64,000 nucleotides of DNA from Parietichytrium sp. I65-24A (lineage: Eukaryota; Sar; Bigyra; Thraustochytrida; Thraustochytriidae): assembly GCA_012862575.1 (NCBI GenBank), contig BLSF01000030.1, positions 313,584 through 377,583 of the forward strand, read 5' to 3'. The position numbers were made by a program, and so were the translations under genes. The notes under the pieces were generated by a model. It was not told the DNA's origin and made no database searches. It was given only the letters and a program-made list of their open reading frames with translations. Of this stretch, positions 50,401 to 59,257 are shown one piece after another (position 1 is the stretch's first letter; each line of letters opens with the position of its first letter).

Positions 50401-53400
50401 GGATGTTGAGAAAGATCTCTAAGATGTCCAACATTCGAGTCATTTGCGTGAATATAAGTACGCGATGCCCGCCCAACTTCAAGTCTCGGAGCATATTTGC
50501 CAAAACCTGAAGTTTTCCACAGTCATACTGAACAAGCATCTTATCTGGGAACGAAATGGACAGACGCACTGATGCCTGGTGAAATATGCTCGCGCTCATC
50601 AATCTTTTCTCATCGTAAGACCGAATTGAAGTTGCGGCTCGGTCCTCTAACTCGGTATGATTGCTAATCTCTTGCAGCGTGTCGCCGGCATCTATCCCAG
50701 CTGTGCCAATCATATCCAACACTGGTGTCGGAGCTCGCGCTCTGGGGGTAATGAACGCAAATCGCTCCAAGACCGGAGTAATCGAAGCCACACGCTCCGC
50801 AAGTGTAGGCACGAGATTTTCTAGCACATGGCTGGACTCTGGAGTCCATCTGAGATGTCCGCACTTTCTCCATTGCGCAACAAAGCACTCATTGTATGCA
50901 CCAGCAACTCGGCAACTACCCACCGTAACTGCATCACGAAGATCAATGCCATAAAGTGGCGAAAATCGGCTCAAGTTGTGGCCACGAGCAACGATGTTCT
51001 CCAATCGAGCGCCCACAGTGGCTTCAAGCTCAGCCCTCAAGCGTTTCCGTTCCGCGTCCAACACGGCCCGGGCTTCACTTCCGAGATTGCTATCGTCAAA
51101 AGTCTTGAACTGCTTGAATTCGTCACCGGAAAACTCCACAGATTGCAACACTTGAACAAACTGCTGCCTCAGAGGCGTCAAATCATGCAAACGCTTTGCA
51201 TCCGATTTTGTTGGCACAACGCCAGGGTAGTCCCCGACTTCGCGGCTTGCAAAACCGAATTCACCGCCAATGTCAAGCTCCAAGCCGGCTAGTGGCTCTC
51301 TCCCGCAGAAGGAGCGATAGTGCCGCCTACGCACTCTGAACGAGAGCGCCGCGGTCGCGAGTTTTATAGGATCCATGTTGAAGGGCGACTCAATGACCCG
51401 AGGCTCGAAAATATCCGGATGGTTACAAACCATTCGGAGTTTCATCAGAATGGACATCATTCCGAGGTAACCACCGCTTGTGAGTGCCTGGCGAGTAGAG
51501 CTTCGGGAAATGAAGTCCTCGTATAAATATTTCTGCCGACGCGAGAGTGGGACACGGACAATATGCTCGTATTTTCCCGGTAGCTGCGTGGCAACGTCGA
51601 TTTTCAGGCGTCTCAAAAGAAAAGGGCGCATCACAGTATGCAGACGTTTGATAATTGCAGCATGATGGCGATCTTGCTCTTGTCGAGCGATTGCTGCCTG
51701 AGCAGCGCTCACTTTACCCTTTCCTTCGACAACAGCGTTGAGGGGGTTGGAAAACCAATATTTGAATTCGCTTTGCGAGCGGAAAATATGCGGCATCAAA
51801 AAGTGCATGAGTGACCACAATTCCATCAGAGAATTTTGCAGAGGCGTACCGGTGAGCAAAAGACGGCGCTTGGTGTTGAAGTTTAAAAGCGTTTGCCAGC
51901 GTTGCGACCGGAAATTCTTGATATTGTGAGCTTCGTCAAGAATCATGTAGTACCACTTTTTGCGCTTAAGAATGTTGGCGTCCTGCACTGCAAGCTGGTA
52001 AGACGTGATGCACGCGTGGAAAGAGTTTGGCCGCGTCCAGCCAGTGCGCTTTAGTTTGCGCTCCTTTGCGGACCCGTAGTAGGTCAACACCTTGAATCCA
52101 GGGCAGAACTTTTTAAACTCCATTTCCCAGTTCAGCAACACACTCGTTGGAACTATAATCAAATGCGGCCCCCAGATGCCCCTTTCGCTAGCGAGGTGCG
52201 CGAGAAGTGTGATAGTCTGCAAAGTTTTACCTAGTCCCATCTCATCTGCCAGAATGCCATTGAGATGACGGTCCCACATTGAGACAAGCCAATCAAGTCC
52301 AGCGCGCTGATATTCTCTGAGAGTGATTTCCTTGGAAATGAGAAACGGCACTTGGTTCTGCGGGGCGCCGACCTGAAGTCCGGAGGGATTTGCTGAGGGT
52401 TTGGCCTCTTCGGTGACTTGGTCCACTTCTTCCATCTCCTCGCCGCCATCCTCATGTTTCACGGAGTCCTCGGTTTCCATTTTCACATCGTCATCGTCTT
52501 CATCGTCGTCGCTGGATTCGGTTTGTACACTTGCATGATCGAGCTCGCTTCCGCTATTCGAGAAATCGTCTCCTCTTTCACTCGCCATCTGGCGATACTT
52601 TGCTATGAGCTCTTCTTGTGACATTTCCGCCTCTCGCTTCAGAGTGTCCAGCTCATCCTGCACCTGATCTGGGGCCGTTTCATCGGCAACATCAATGGTG
52701 TCTTCGTTGTCTTCCTCTTCCTCCCCATCCCACTCCAGATCGCTGGCCTCAGAACCAGAGTCTTCTTCAACAGCACCGCGAAGAGAAGATCTTTTGTCAC
52801 GACTGGGCCTTGGCATGCTTTTTTTGTTCTTTTTGGACGGCTTGTCACCGTCACGAGATCCGTTCTCGATATCGTCATTGCCGTCCTCGTCAACTTCGTT
52901 GCATTCTTCGTGCTTTTCCTGCATACCCGTGTAGAGCTTGAGGAGTTCTTCACGGCTCATTTCTGCCTCTTGCTTCAAAGTCGCGAGCTCAGCGTCGACA
53001 TCTTCGGGCCTGGTTTCATCTTCTTCATCCATGCCAGCTTCGTCGTCTTCGCTCAACTCCTTAACATCCCATTCGTCATCCTGTGCATCGTCATCGTCAT
53101 CTTCCTCGCCGTCTTTGCTGTTTCCAGATGCATCGGAGCTCGCCGCCTCGGCATCTTCTTCGCCATCGCTTTGGTCCTCATGCGCATCCATATTTGCATA
53201 CATTGCAAGGAGCTCTTCGCGAGACATTTCGGCCTCGCGCTTCAGGGCATCAAGCTCATTTTGAACTTCTTCTGGCTTCGTTTCGTCCTGCTGCTCGATG
53301 GTGTTTTCGTCGTCGAGGCCATCACTCGCGGCTTCCCACTCATCGTCGTCTTCTCGGTCTGCAACTTCTTTGGACAAAGAACCGAGCATCGATTTCCTTC

Positions 53401-54433
53401 CGCGCAAAGCCCTCTTTTCGTCCCCCGACTCCGTCTCGTTCATTTCTTCCTTTATGCTCACCTCGTTTCCTGGTGACGAGGGCCCCATGTCTTCGTTTAG
53501 ACCGTACAAGCGCATCAACTCCTCGCGGGACATTTCTGCCTCTTGCTTTAACCCATTTAGCTCGTCGTCGACGTCTTCAGGCTTGGTTTCGCAATCCTGA
53601 TCCATGGTCTCCTCGTCATCGACCTCCTCCTGTCCCTCCCAATCAATGTCTTCTTCGCTATCTAGATCGCTATCTTCTCCGCGAGAGCCACTGCTTGTTT
53701 CATCGCGCTTGGCACGCTTCACGGGCCTCCGCTCCAGTAATTCTTGTTCCGAGCCGTCATCGGGTTCACTATCTTTATCCGCGATTTCATTTTCTAGCTC
53801 TGCAGCAAAACTATCCTTTGCGCCGCCGCTATCTTTGGGATCGTTTTGTACCTCTTCATTCGACTCAGCCTCGTTTTGGGTGTCCATGATGGCGCCAATC
53901 TTCTTTGCCCCCGCGGCAACTTCTTGGCCTTTCAGCTTGTTCGCAAGAAGATTCGAATAGCGCTCCGTCTGACTCACAAGATAGTTCAAGTGTTTATCCA
54001 TCGCCGCTTGCTGTTTGGCTTGAAACTCCGTCTTGTGCTTGTACACGACAACTCGATCAATCTTCTCCCAGAACGATCGCACCTCGCGAGCCATTCGAGT
54101 ACAAATCTTTCTCGCTGTCTGCCGAAGCAGTTTGGAGTTTTGCATGTCTCTATTAAACATCTTCTCTCTACCGCGCAGCGCGGACTTGCCGATCCGTTTT
54201 TGCTGCTGTTCTTTCCATTTTGCTTCGCTTTTAAAATCCTTCGACATCCATTCCATCTCCTTCAGCAAATATTCCCAATGCGCAGTTCCTTCTCGAACAT
54301 CGTCTTGCGGCCGCCCGATGCGAGCATTCAGCACTGCCCCGCCCAAGGCAGCCAACCGCTCTGACAATCGAGCTTTCTCCTCCAGCAAGCTCTGTTTCGT
54401 GGCGCCATCATCGCCGAGATCCACCGTCTCCAT
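47492..54433 (-). CDS. SWR1/SRCAP-type chromatin remodelling ATPase fused to WW, F-box, Tudor-like and beta-helix segments
   Basis: Uninterrupted 2313-codon frame; first ATG at 54433. An HSA domain (about 53-125, HWEYLLKEMEWMSKDF) precedes an acidic region with four copies of a motif ending EAEMSREELLxxY (about 280-318, 375-416, 465-505, 573-614). The SNF2 ATPase starts at about 700: GILADEMGLGKTLQTITLLA, ILDEAHNIKNF, LLTGTPLQNSLMELWSLMHF. A long insertion typical of the INO80/SWR1 class follows, then the helicase C lobe at about 1308-1450 (RSGGLGINLTGADTVI, AQDRAHRIGQTRDV). SWR1 exchanges H2A for H2A.Z. Unusually, the frame continues through a WW domain (about 1706-1733), an F-box (about 1748-1795), a Tudor/agenet-like segment (about 1816-1866) and a right-handed beta-helix (about 1905-2245), ending in a basic tail. 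F-box plus beta-helix resembles FBXO11-type ubiquitin ligase adaptors. I know of no such fusion. Confidence 0.93.
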   Translation of the reverse strand: METVDLGDDGATKQSLLEEKARLSERLAALGGAVLNARIGRPQDDVREGTAHWEYLLKEMEWMSKDFKSEAKWKEQQQKRIGKSALRGREKMFNRDMQNSKLLRQTARKICTRMAREVRSFWEKIDRVVVYKHKTEFQAKQQAAMDKHLNYLVSQTERYSNLLANKLKGQEVAAGAKKIGAIMDTQNEAESNEEVQNDPKDSGGAKDSFAAELENEIADKDSEPDDGSEQELLERRPVKRAKRDETSSGSRGEDSDLDSEEDIDWEGQEEVDDEETMDQDCETKPEDVDDELNGLKQEAEMSREELMRLYGLNEDMGPSSPGNEVSIKEEMNETESGDEKRALRGRKSMLGSLSKEVADREDDDEWEAASDGLDDENTIEQQDETKPEEVQNELDALKREAEMSREELLAMYANMDAHEDQSDGEEDAEAASSDASGNSKDGEEDDDDDAQDDEWDVKELSEDDEAGMDEEDETRPEDVDAELATLKQEAEMSREELLKLYTGMQEKHEECNEVDEDGNDDIENGSRDGDKPSKKNKKSMPRPSRDKRSSLRGAVEEDSGSEASDLEWDGEEEEDNEDTIDVADETAPDQVQDELDTLKREAEMSQEELIAKYRQMASERGDDFSNSGSELDHASVQTESSDDDEDDDDVKMETEDSVKHEDGGEEMEEVDQVTEEAKPSANPSGLQVGAPQNQVPFLISKEITLREYQRAGLDWLVSMWDRHLNGILADEMGLGKTLQTITLLAHLASERGIWGPHLIIVPTSVLLNWEMEFKKFCPGFKVLTYYGSAKERKLKRTGWTRPNSFHACITSYQLAVQDANILKRKKWYYMILDEAHNIKNFRSQRWQTLLNFNTKRRLLLTGTPLQNSLMELWSLMHFLMPHIFRSQSEFKYWFSNPLNAVVEGKGKVSAAQAAIARQEQDRHHAAIIKRLHTVMRPFLLRRLKIDVATQLPGKYEHIVRVPLSRRQKYLYEDFISRSSTRQALTSGGYLGMMSILMKLRMVCNHPDIFEPRVIESPFNMDPIKLATAALSFRVRRRHYRSFCGREPLAGLELDIGGEFGFASREVGDYPGVVPTKSDAKRLHDLTPLRQQFVQVLQSVEFSGDEFKQFKTFDDSNLGSEARAVLDAERKRLRAELEATVGARLENIVARGHNLSRFSPLYGIDLRDAVTVGSCRVAGAYNECFVAQWRKCGHLRWTPESSHVLENLVPTLAERVASITPVLERFAFITPRARAPTPVLDMIGTAGIDAGDTLQEISNHTELEDRAATSIRSYDEKRLMSASIFHQASVRLSISFPDKMLVQYDCGKLQVLANMLRDLKLGGHRVLIFTQMTRMLDILEIFLNIHGHVYFRLDGATKVEDRQRMMEKFNRDTKIFAFILSTRSGGLGINLTGADTVIFYDSDWNPSMDAQAQDRAHRIGQTRDVHIYRLVSEHTIEENILSKANQKRELNKLSVEDGKFTVSSFLSSGGQLSELLGVQEDGSGSKPGSGPALSAHEIEAAMASVEDESDKLAAKRAQDEVDEDAHEFDEADLVPPRSDSPTPSVVSQTTAASSKKKKKKSKSSKKTQSDAASSVNGGTPAPTEEAVESTDPNSTEVDPASAALTQDQFQEIESQLRPVERYSIVFRTYWYPIVNTLQAEMELLEMERAQQESWEMDRIEEEKLLMEEEGEEELIMATDGNKFDVTQYLAARSAIQSAKILKLLTCSAWETHLSRENRRYYWNRESGESTWTKPNVFRGIENLRVMRRHTWTALHNNILIRIFQFADSPTERVRWGAVCKRWHIASLRPEMYLWVSNATDPYHRQCINHRAPKFHDDWMSIGTWVEALYADGEVWYPCMISDVHQDGTYQVTYTDGFVEDGLRRSMLRVDSGGRYNYVSPADGSPPYGVFNKYYASLIGCGPRPPDPRRVATLSEALEIAQPGEVIVLRAGIHKVESAKIRQDVMIIGEQALAEIRGAKAFVRTSIAGEYDAGGPTGPLNVHVKQSGISKAPANAQKPTPPPPVEVIGIESSEKDHLTDRHVQRKLEEDLCSFGIRARSPAVAAERKDEQKHTLWSYSQATGVECHGHGLHFEGSSEAIFRGICVFRPMLHAEPPPRDGRIEDGVLVGENAHVWMDDCTISQLYGHSTALVVSGPRALCMLTRCQVSGSPESGIELRRGMLSLLACDICLNGRDGITVGVGSVSARRCVIFGNTNAISVIPCETLKVRAKLNLEDCDLTDNNEMAVAIPERFDAQKHVQVKNTLLVDTDQFSPEPWPLEKDDDEYDVMDKAAASRAKQLVLDESASVASKNSSHQKKRGGVSNGSSGGKKRRTR

Positions 54434-54755
54434 CTGCGGAGCTACAAGGTCCTCCCTCTTCCCTTCTGCCAACGTTCACAATTGCAGCAGCCCTTTCGTA
54501 TTGATCCTCGTCGATATAAACCTGGCACTTTGGCACTCTGGAAACTCGACACACGCTTCCCGTGTCCTTTAATAAAACAGCAACCACGCTCCAAAACGCC
54601 TCAGAGCCTCCAAGCTCGCCCTCACAAGTGCAGATTGAAACTTGTCCTTGATACTGACACCTGACACCACGCATGCAAAGTCTCCCTGCCCGCTGCCAAC
54701 TTCTGCCAATAATAGCACGCGACCCGACCAGCTAAGATCCGACCTGATCCGATCC

Positions 54756-54779
54756 TCTCAGCTCAGCTCAGCTCAGCTC
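54756..54779. repeat. (CTCAG)n pentamer repeat
   Basis: About five tandem units, 320 bp upstream of the SWR1-fusion start. Confidence 0.9.
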
Positions 54780-54826
54780 CGAACGAACCCCCACACCAGC
54801 GCGCACTGCGGATCTCGCGCGTACAG

Positions 54827-54855
54827 CGTCCCACGCGTCCCACGCGTCCCACGAG
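54827..54855. repeat. (TCCCACGCG)n nonamer repeat
   Basis: Three tandem 9-bp units, each with an ACGCGT MluI-box-like core except the last. Confidence 0.85.
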
Positions 54856-55545
54856 TTCCCCTCGAATAAGAAGATTCAAGAGTCCCGCCAGTGTCAAGAG
54901 TCGGCTGCCAGCCACTCTCTCCGTGTCTGAGGACACCCTTCTCTCCCTTCTCCCTTCCTCGTGTGCGGCTCCAATTTCCTGCTTCCTCCTTCCTCCTCTC
55001 CGCTCTACCACTCTCTACTCCTTCGCTAACACCCGCCTATCCCTGCCTCTCTCTACTCTTTAACTCTCTAACTCTTTAACTCTCTCTCGCTCTCCTCCCG
55101 AGCACCGCTAACGGCGGGTACCGGAAACAGTAGGCCGAAAGTACGGATACGGAACACTGGGCGAACAGAGAACTGATCTCCGGGTTCTCCGATGGAAGGA
55201 TCGAAGGCAAGAGAGAAGAGAGAAGAGAGAAGAGAGAGCTGAGAGAGCTGTGAACTGGAGAGAAGGAAGAAGGAAGAAGGAAGGGAGTGAGCGATGAAAG
55301 AAACAAAGGAACAAAGAACCAAAAAAGAAATGGAAAGTTGACTGTGTGGGGTGTCTATCACAATGTGCATTTTGCTGCGCTGCGCAATTTTGCGAGTTGC
55401 GAAATCCTATCTTAGCACCAATTACCGGTACGGTAAGACTAGTGAAACCAGAGAGGGGGACGGACGCAAGCTTGAGGTGAGAAACAAGAAATAACAATTA
55501 GCCGAAACGGTGTCCGCGAGGACACCAGAGAAGCGGAGAGCGGAG

Positions 55546-56223
55546 ATGGAGGACAATTTGGTAGATTTTGGGGAGTTCTTGGTCTGCTTCGTCCACATGG
55601 TGCTGTGGAAGCGCGAAATGTACGTGACCTTGGAGGTGGAAGCGCGGGATAGCGGCGAGCTGAGACTAACAAAGTGCGTTTGAGCGACCGTTTATGTTGC
55701 GTTCAGATACCCGAGAGAAGGCTTTGACAGAAAAGTGCGTTGGGGAACGAGCGTGTACGTGCACAGGCACGAGAAAGTTTGTAGCTACGTCTCAAAGTAC
55801 GTGTCGGAGGCGCAGGGGTGGCTGAACCAAGGGCTTCTTAGCGAGCTGGTGGTGTCGGTTCGGACGCGGAATTCGGTACAACCCGTGGAGAATTTTCGGC
55901 TACAGTTCCACACGGCCAAGCAGGAATCGTATTTCGACGAGTTTGTGCAAGAGAGACTCTTTCGGACGGTTTTCGAAAAGCTGTACTGGAAAAAGTTTGT
56001 TCGCGAACTGCCAGCGGATTCTGAGCCAACGTTCCGCCTTCTTGTTGTCTGTCACGACATGGAACAGGACAAGTTCTTGAACAACTGGGTAGAAGAGTCC
56101 AGGAAGGCGCTGGCGCTGACGCAGGGCTCTAGTGACAAAGGGGCTTGGGTAGACCCCATTGTAACGTTGCAACCCGCACCAGGCTGCGAGCTTGATCTAT
56201 GGTGCGAGACCGTTGACATGTGA
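55546..56223 (+). CDS. HORMA-domain protein, REV7/MAD2L2 orthologue
   Basis: Two exons: 55546-55619 and 55707-56223 (87-nt intron, GTACGT to TTCAG, phase 2), giving 196 residues; human MAD2L2 has 211. Exon 1 encodes DFGEFLVCFVHMVLWKRE and the splice creates REIYPREGF, matching the REV7 segment around its conserved R-x-x-YP. Exon 2 has the HORMA core (VRWGTSVYVHRHEKVCSYVS, PVENFRLQF) and the C-terminal seatbelt strand region (DPIVTLQPAPGCELDLWCET). REV7 is the adaptor of DNA polymerase zeta in translesion synthesis and has roles in repair choice and cell-cycle control. The R-x-x-YP signature favours REV7 over MAD2 or meiotic HORMA proteins. The gene is divergent from the SWR1 fusion and convergent with the kinase gene. 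No targeting or extra domain is seen. Confidence 0.87.
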
Positions 56224-56590
56224 GGGAGGTCTTGCCTTGCACATTCTCCATGAAAGCAATTCCAAATTTCCGGCTGCAATTGAAGGATGGGAGTGGAAGC
56301 TGGAGCAGAAATATCTGACGGACAGAACAGAAAGGTAACAACAAACAGACAGGAGTATTGAATGCGAAAACAGAGATTCAGTAGTGAACATGCACGCACC
56401 AGTCCTTCCTTCCGCATTCGGTTCGGAGACACCGAGTGCGCTGGTCTACGAAGAAGCTGACCGTGAGGAATTGTTCGGTGTCGGTGACCTGGGGGAGACT
56501 GGTGCCACTCCAAACTTGATTGAACAGATCAAATGTTGACGTGGAAACCGATCCGTCGAACACGAATTGCACCTCATTGCGAAGGATGGC
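56224..56590. other. Convergent 3' flank, REV7 and kinase genes
   Basis: Short non-coding gap in which both genes terminate; I see nothing else in it. Confidence 0.6.
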
Positions 56591-59257
56591 TTAAGCTTCC
56601 GTGAGAAATTGGTAAAGCTTGACTCCCTCCAGACGATTTGCTTTCCTGTGAAACTGCTGACACATGCGAGTGATTTGGGTCCACATGCCGCTATAGGCTT
56701 CCACGCGGTCAATGAAACGCCCCCTGACTCGGGGGTTTGTAGTGTAGTTTATTAAAGTCTCAACGTGATTTGCCCTTTGCATCAGCACATCCACCAGAAC
56801 TTCCATGCGGCTCCAGAAGGAAGCATGCTTTTGTAGGAGGCGATCAATCTGCTGAAGCATCGCCAAAGCCTTGGAGATTGGCTCAAGATCATACTCGCCA
56901 TCAATGATCATGTATTCGTTTCCTTCGGCGTCGCGCATCGGAACCATTGCCATTTCGTGACCCTCTCTTCCTTCGCCTTCTGCATGCTTTGCGGCAACCT
57001 TGGCCGCAAGCTGTCTATGAAGTGGGCCTTGAGGTCGAGGAGGAGAGTTCTTTTGCTCCTTCTCTCGGATGGTTTGCTGCAACTCGCTTCGTTTCAACAC
57101 GTCCAAAGACTCTCTCTCACCGGCCTCCGCAGCCTCGATTGCACCAGCGCTGGCTCCGCTTCCGCTCGAAGTCGCTGTATTGTGCGCAAGCTGGCCCTCA
57201 AGCGCGAGTGCATCTGTAACACTGAAGCCAGCCTTGGTTGCCACGCGAACTCGGTGTCTCCGTCTGGCAAGCTGGAGCGTGTTGTTTACAGCGGCAATGA
57301 CCTTGACATTTGCCTTGAGTAGGTCTTGTGATTCGACTTGGATTGATCGAATCCACTCCTTGATCGTGTCAAAGCAGGTCACGGCCATTCCAAATTCACC
57401 TTCTTCAACGGCAATTTTCATGTCTGGCAACAGGTCAAGTACAGAGAGCGATGTTTGCTCAAGTTTCTTCAAAATCGTTTCTGAAGCTGCAAGCAGCTCT
57501 CGGCTTGCCACGGCACTCGACACGATGCCGGGTGACACCACATCGTCGTTCTTAAACGCCTCGAACGACTGGTGAAAGCATTGCGCAATGTTCGTTTGTA
57601 ACTGCAAAAGCAGTTCTGGATTCACCAAATCCTCGTTTGCGTGGACACTCAACAAGGATCCGTTTGCCTCCCTCTCAGCTGATGGAAACATTCTCGGAAC
57701 CAGCATTCCGTCGTCGTCTACAGCCTCCTTGCCTGCACCATAGCCACGTTCTGGGTCATCTGAAGCCTCGCTATTTTGACGCCCAACGGTATCATCGTCG
57801 GTGTTGGCGTCGCTCGTTGCCTCCTTGAACGGTCCCCAAACTCCGTTCGCGGCACCTGGCAAGTTGATTACTTCGATCGACGACCGTGACCCTGACTTTT
57901 GGGAAGAGACTGACTGATTCCGGGGCCTATATTCATCCTCACGTCCCTGCCGAGTGATCTGTCGCTTAACTCCGGATATTTTCGCGTTCGTGTCTTTCTC
58001 GTCGCTGTTGAGTCTCTCCACACGATCGTATATCGGAGATCCAGGTGACGAGCTCGGGGCCGCTCCATCGCCGAGGTTGTGCTCGCGAGCAAATGCCGTG
58101 TCCACCAAAATGCTTCCCATCGATTCCTCCTTGTCCAGATCCTCATTATGATCAGAAAATCCCCTGAATATCGACGGTTTGGGTATATGGTTCTCGTTGC
58201 TGAAAAGTTTCGAAAAGTCGGTTTTTCCGGCCTCAGCGGACTGAGCGCCCCAAGATGGTGCCACAGGTGGAGACGGCGAGACCAACTCCTCGAGCCCGGC
58301 AATGCGAAGTGCTGCGCGGGCTGCGTTTGGATGGTGCTGGACGACCCACGGGTGCTGCAGCGCGTCAGACATGCTCATCCGCGCCTCTGGGAAGGGAGAC
58401 ATGAGTTTCGCAATGAGATCTTTGGCGCCAGTGGACACCTTGGCAATCCGCTGGTCAGTAAAAATAACTTGCTGATCTGAATCAAATTGGGGAAAGCAAG
58501 CTGAGAGCATCACGTGAAGGAGGACTCCAGATGAGTAGCAATCCACCTTCTCCGTGTACGACGAAACTTCCGGGTGAAATGCAGAGGAGCCGAGCTCACG
58601 ATCCTTTCGTCTCATTCTTTCTCCAATTGCCACAATTTCTGGCGCAACGTAGCGCGGGGTACCAACCAGACTCTTGGCGAGTGACCCCCCTGCGTCGTTT
58701 CCCATGACTTTGCTGAGACCAAAATCTATAAGTTTCACTTTGGGCTTGAGATGCTGGAACGCGTCTTTGAACACCGCTTGCTGCGCAATCTCTGAAGGGT
58801 CGCCTGTTGAGCCCTGAATCAGGATGTTTTCTGGTTTGATGTCGCGATGGATTACGCCTTGCTTGTGCATGTACGCGAGGGCAGAGGCAATCTGGACGAA
58901 AACAGCGCAAGATTCGGATTCGCCCATTCCAGACACGGCAATAATCATTTCAAACAGCTCCATACCAAGAACCATCTCCATCACCATGAGAATAGCGTCT
59001 TCCGCCTCGATCGTTTTGAATAACCGCACCACAGAAGGGTGAGAAAGTTTCTCCAGCACCGAGCATTCCCGCATCAGCCTGTCAAGAACAAAGTGAGGCT
59101 GCATTCTCAGCACCCTCAGGTCCACCTTCTTCACAGCGTAACTAATTTGTGTTTTCACATCTGTACACCTGAACACCGTCCCAAAACTCCCTTTTCCGAT
59201 TTCTGGACCGAGCACCAGCCCGTCCCTCAACAGCATTTGCTTCAAGTGAGGCTCCAT
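56591..59257 (-). CDS. Ser/Thr protein kinase (CAMK-like) with long unrecognised C-terminal region
   Basis: The ATG at 59257 is the first in frame; the product is 888 residues with no intron. The kinase domain occupies about 15-315: GKGSFGTVF glycine loop, AVKKVDLR lysine, VIHRDIKPENIL catalytic loop, KLIDFGLSK, and GTPRYVAPEIV activation segment. All catalytic residues are present, so it should be active. Between the HRD and DFG motifs sits an insertion of about 20 residues (GSTGDPSEIAQQAVFKDAFQ). The sequence resembles CAMK-group kinases such as CHK2 or DAPK, without an FHA or calmodulin motif I can recognise. A Ser/Asp-rich linker follows, then helical segments at about 560-680 and 780-888 (ending around FWSRMEVLVDVLMQRANHVE and YSGMWTQITRMCQQFHRKAN). 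I do not recognise these; they may be a dimerisation or adaptor module. Confidence 0.9.
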   Translation of the reverse strand: MEPHLKQMLLRDGLVLGPEIGKGSFGTVFRCTDVKTQISYAVKKVDLRVLRMQPHFVLDRLMRECSVLEKLSHPSVVRLFKTIEAEDAILMVMEMVLGMELFEMIIAVSGMGESESCAVFVQIASALAYMHKQGVIHRDIKPENILIQGSTGDPSEIAQQAVFKDAFQHLKPKVKLIDFGLSKVMGNDAGGSLAKSLVGTPRYVAPEIVAIGERMRRKDRELGSSAFHPEVSSYTEKVDCYSSGVLLHVMLSACFPQFDSDQQVIFTDQRIAKVSTGAKDLIAKLMSPFPEARMSMSDALQHPWVVQHHPNAARAALRIAGLEELVSPSPPVAPSWGAQSAEAGKTDFSKLFSNENHIPKPSIFRGFSDHNEDLDKEESMGSILVDTAFAREHNLGDGAAPSSSPGSPIYDRVERLNSDEKDTNAKISGVKRQITRQGREDEYRPRNQSVSSQKSGSRSSIEVINLPGAANGVWGPFKEATSDANTDDDTVGRQNSEASDDPERGYGAGKEAVDDDGMLVPRMFPSAEREANGSLLSVHANEDLVNPELLLQLQTNIAQCFHQSFEAFKNDDVVSPGIVSSAVASRELLAASETILKKLEQTSLSVLDLLPDMKIAVEEGEFGMAVTCFDTIKEWIRSIQVESQDLLKANVKVIAAVNNTLQLARRRHRVRVATKAGFSVTDALALEGQLAHNTATSSGSGASAGAIEAAEAGERESLDVLKRSELQQTIREKEQKNSPPRPQGPLHRQLAAKVAAKHAEGEGREGHEMAMVPMRDAEGNEYMIIDGEYDLEPISKALAMLQQIDRLLQKHASFWSRMEVLVDVLMQRANHVETLINYTTNPRVRGRFIDRVEAYSGMWTQITRMCQQFHRKANRLEGVKLYQFLTEA

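Larger units (their letters stand above)
54434..55545. promoter_or_regulatory. Divergent promoter region between SWR1-fusion and REV7 genes
   Basis: About 1.1 kb shared 5' flank. Contains tandem CTCAG units at 54756-54779, tandem TCCCACGCG units at 54827-54855, CT-rich and GA-rich tracts at 55060-55280 and a near-palindrome TTACCGGTACGGTAA at 55422-55436, about 110 bp before the REV7 start. No gene is seen inside. Confidence 0.55.
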
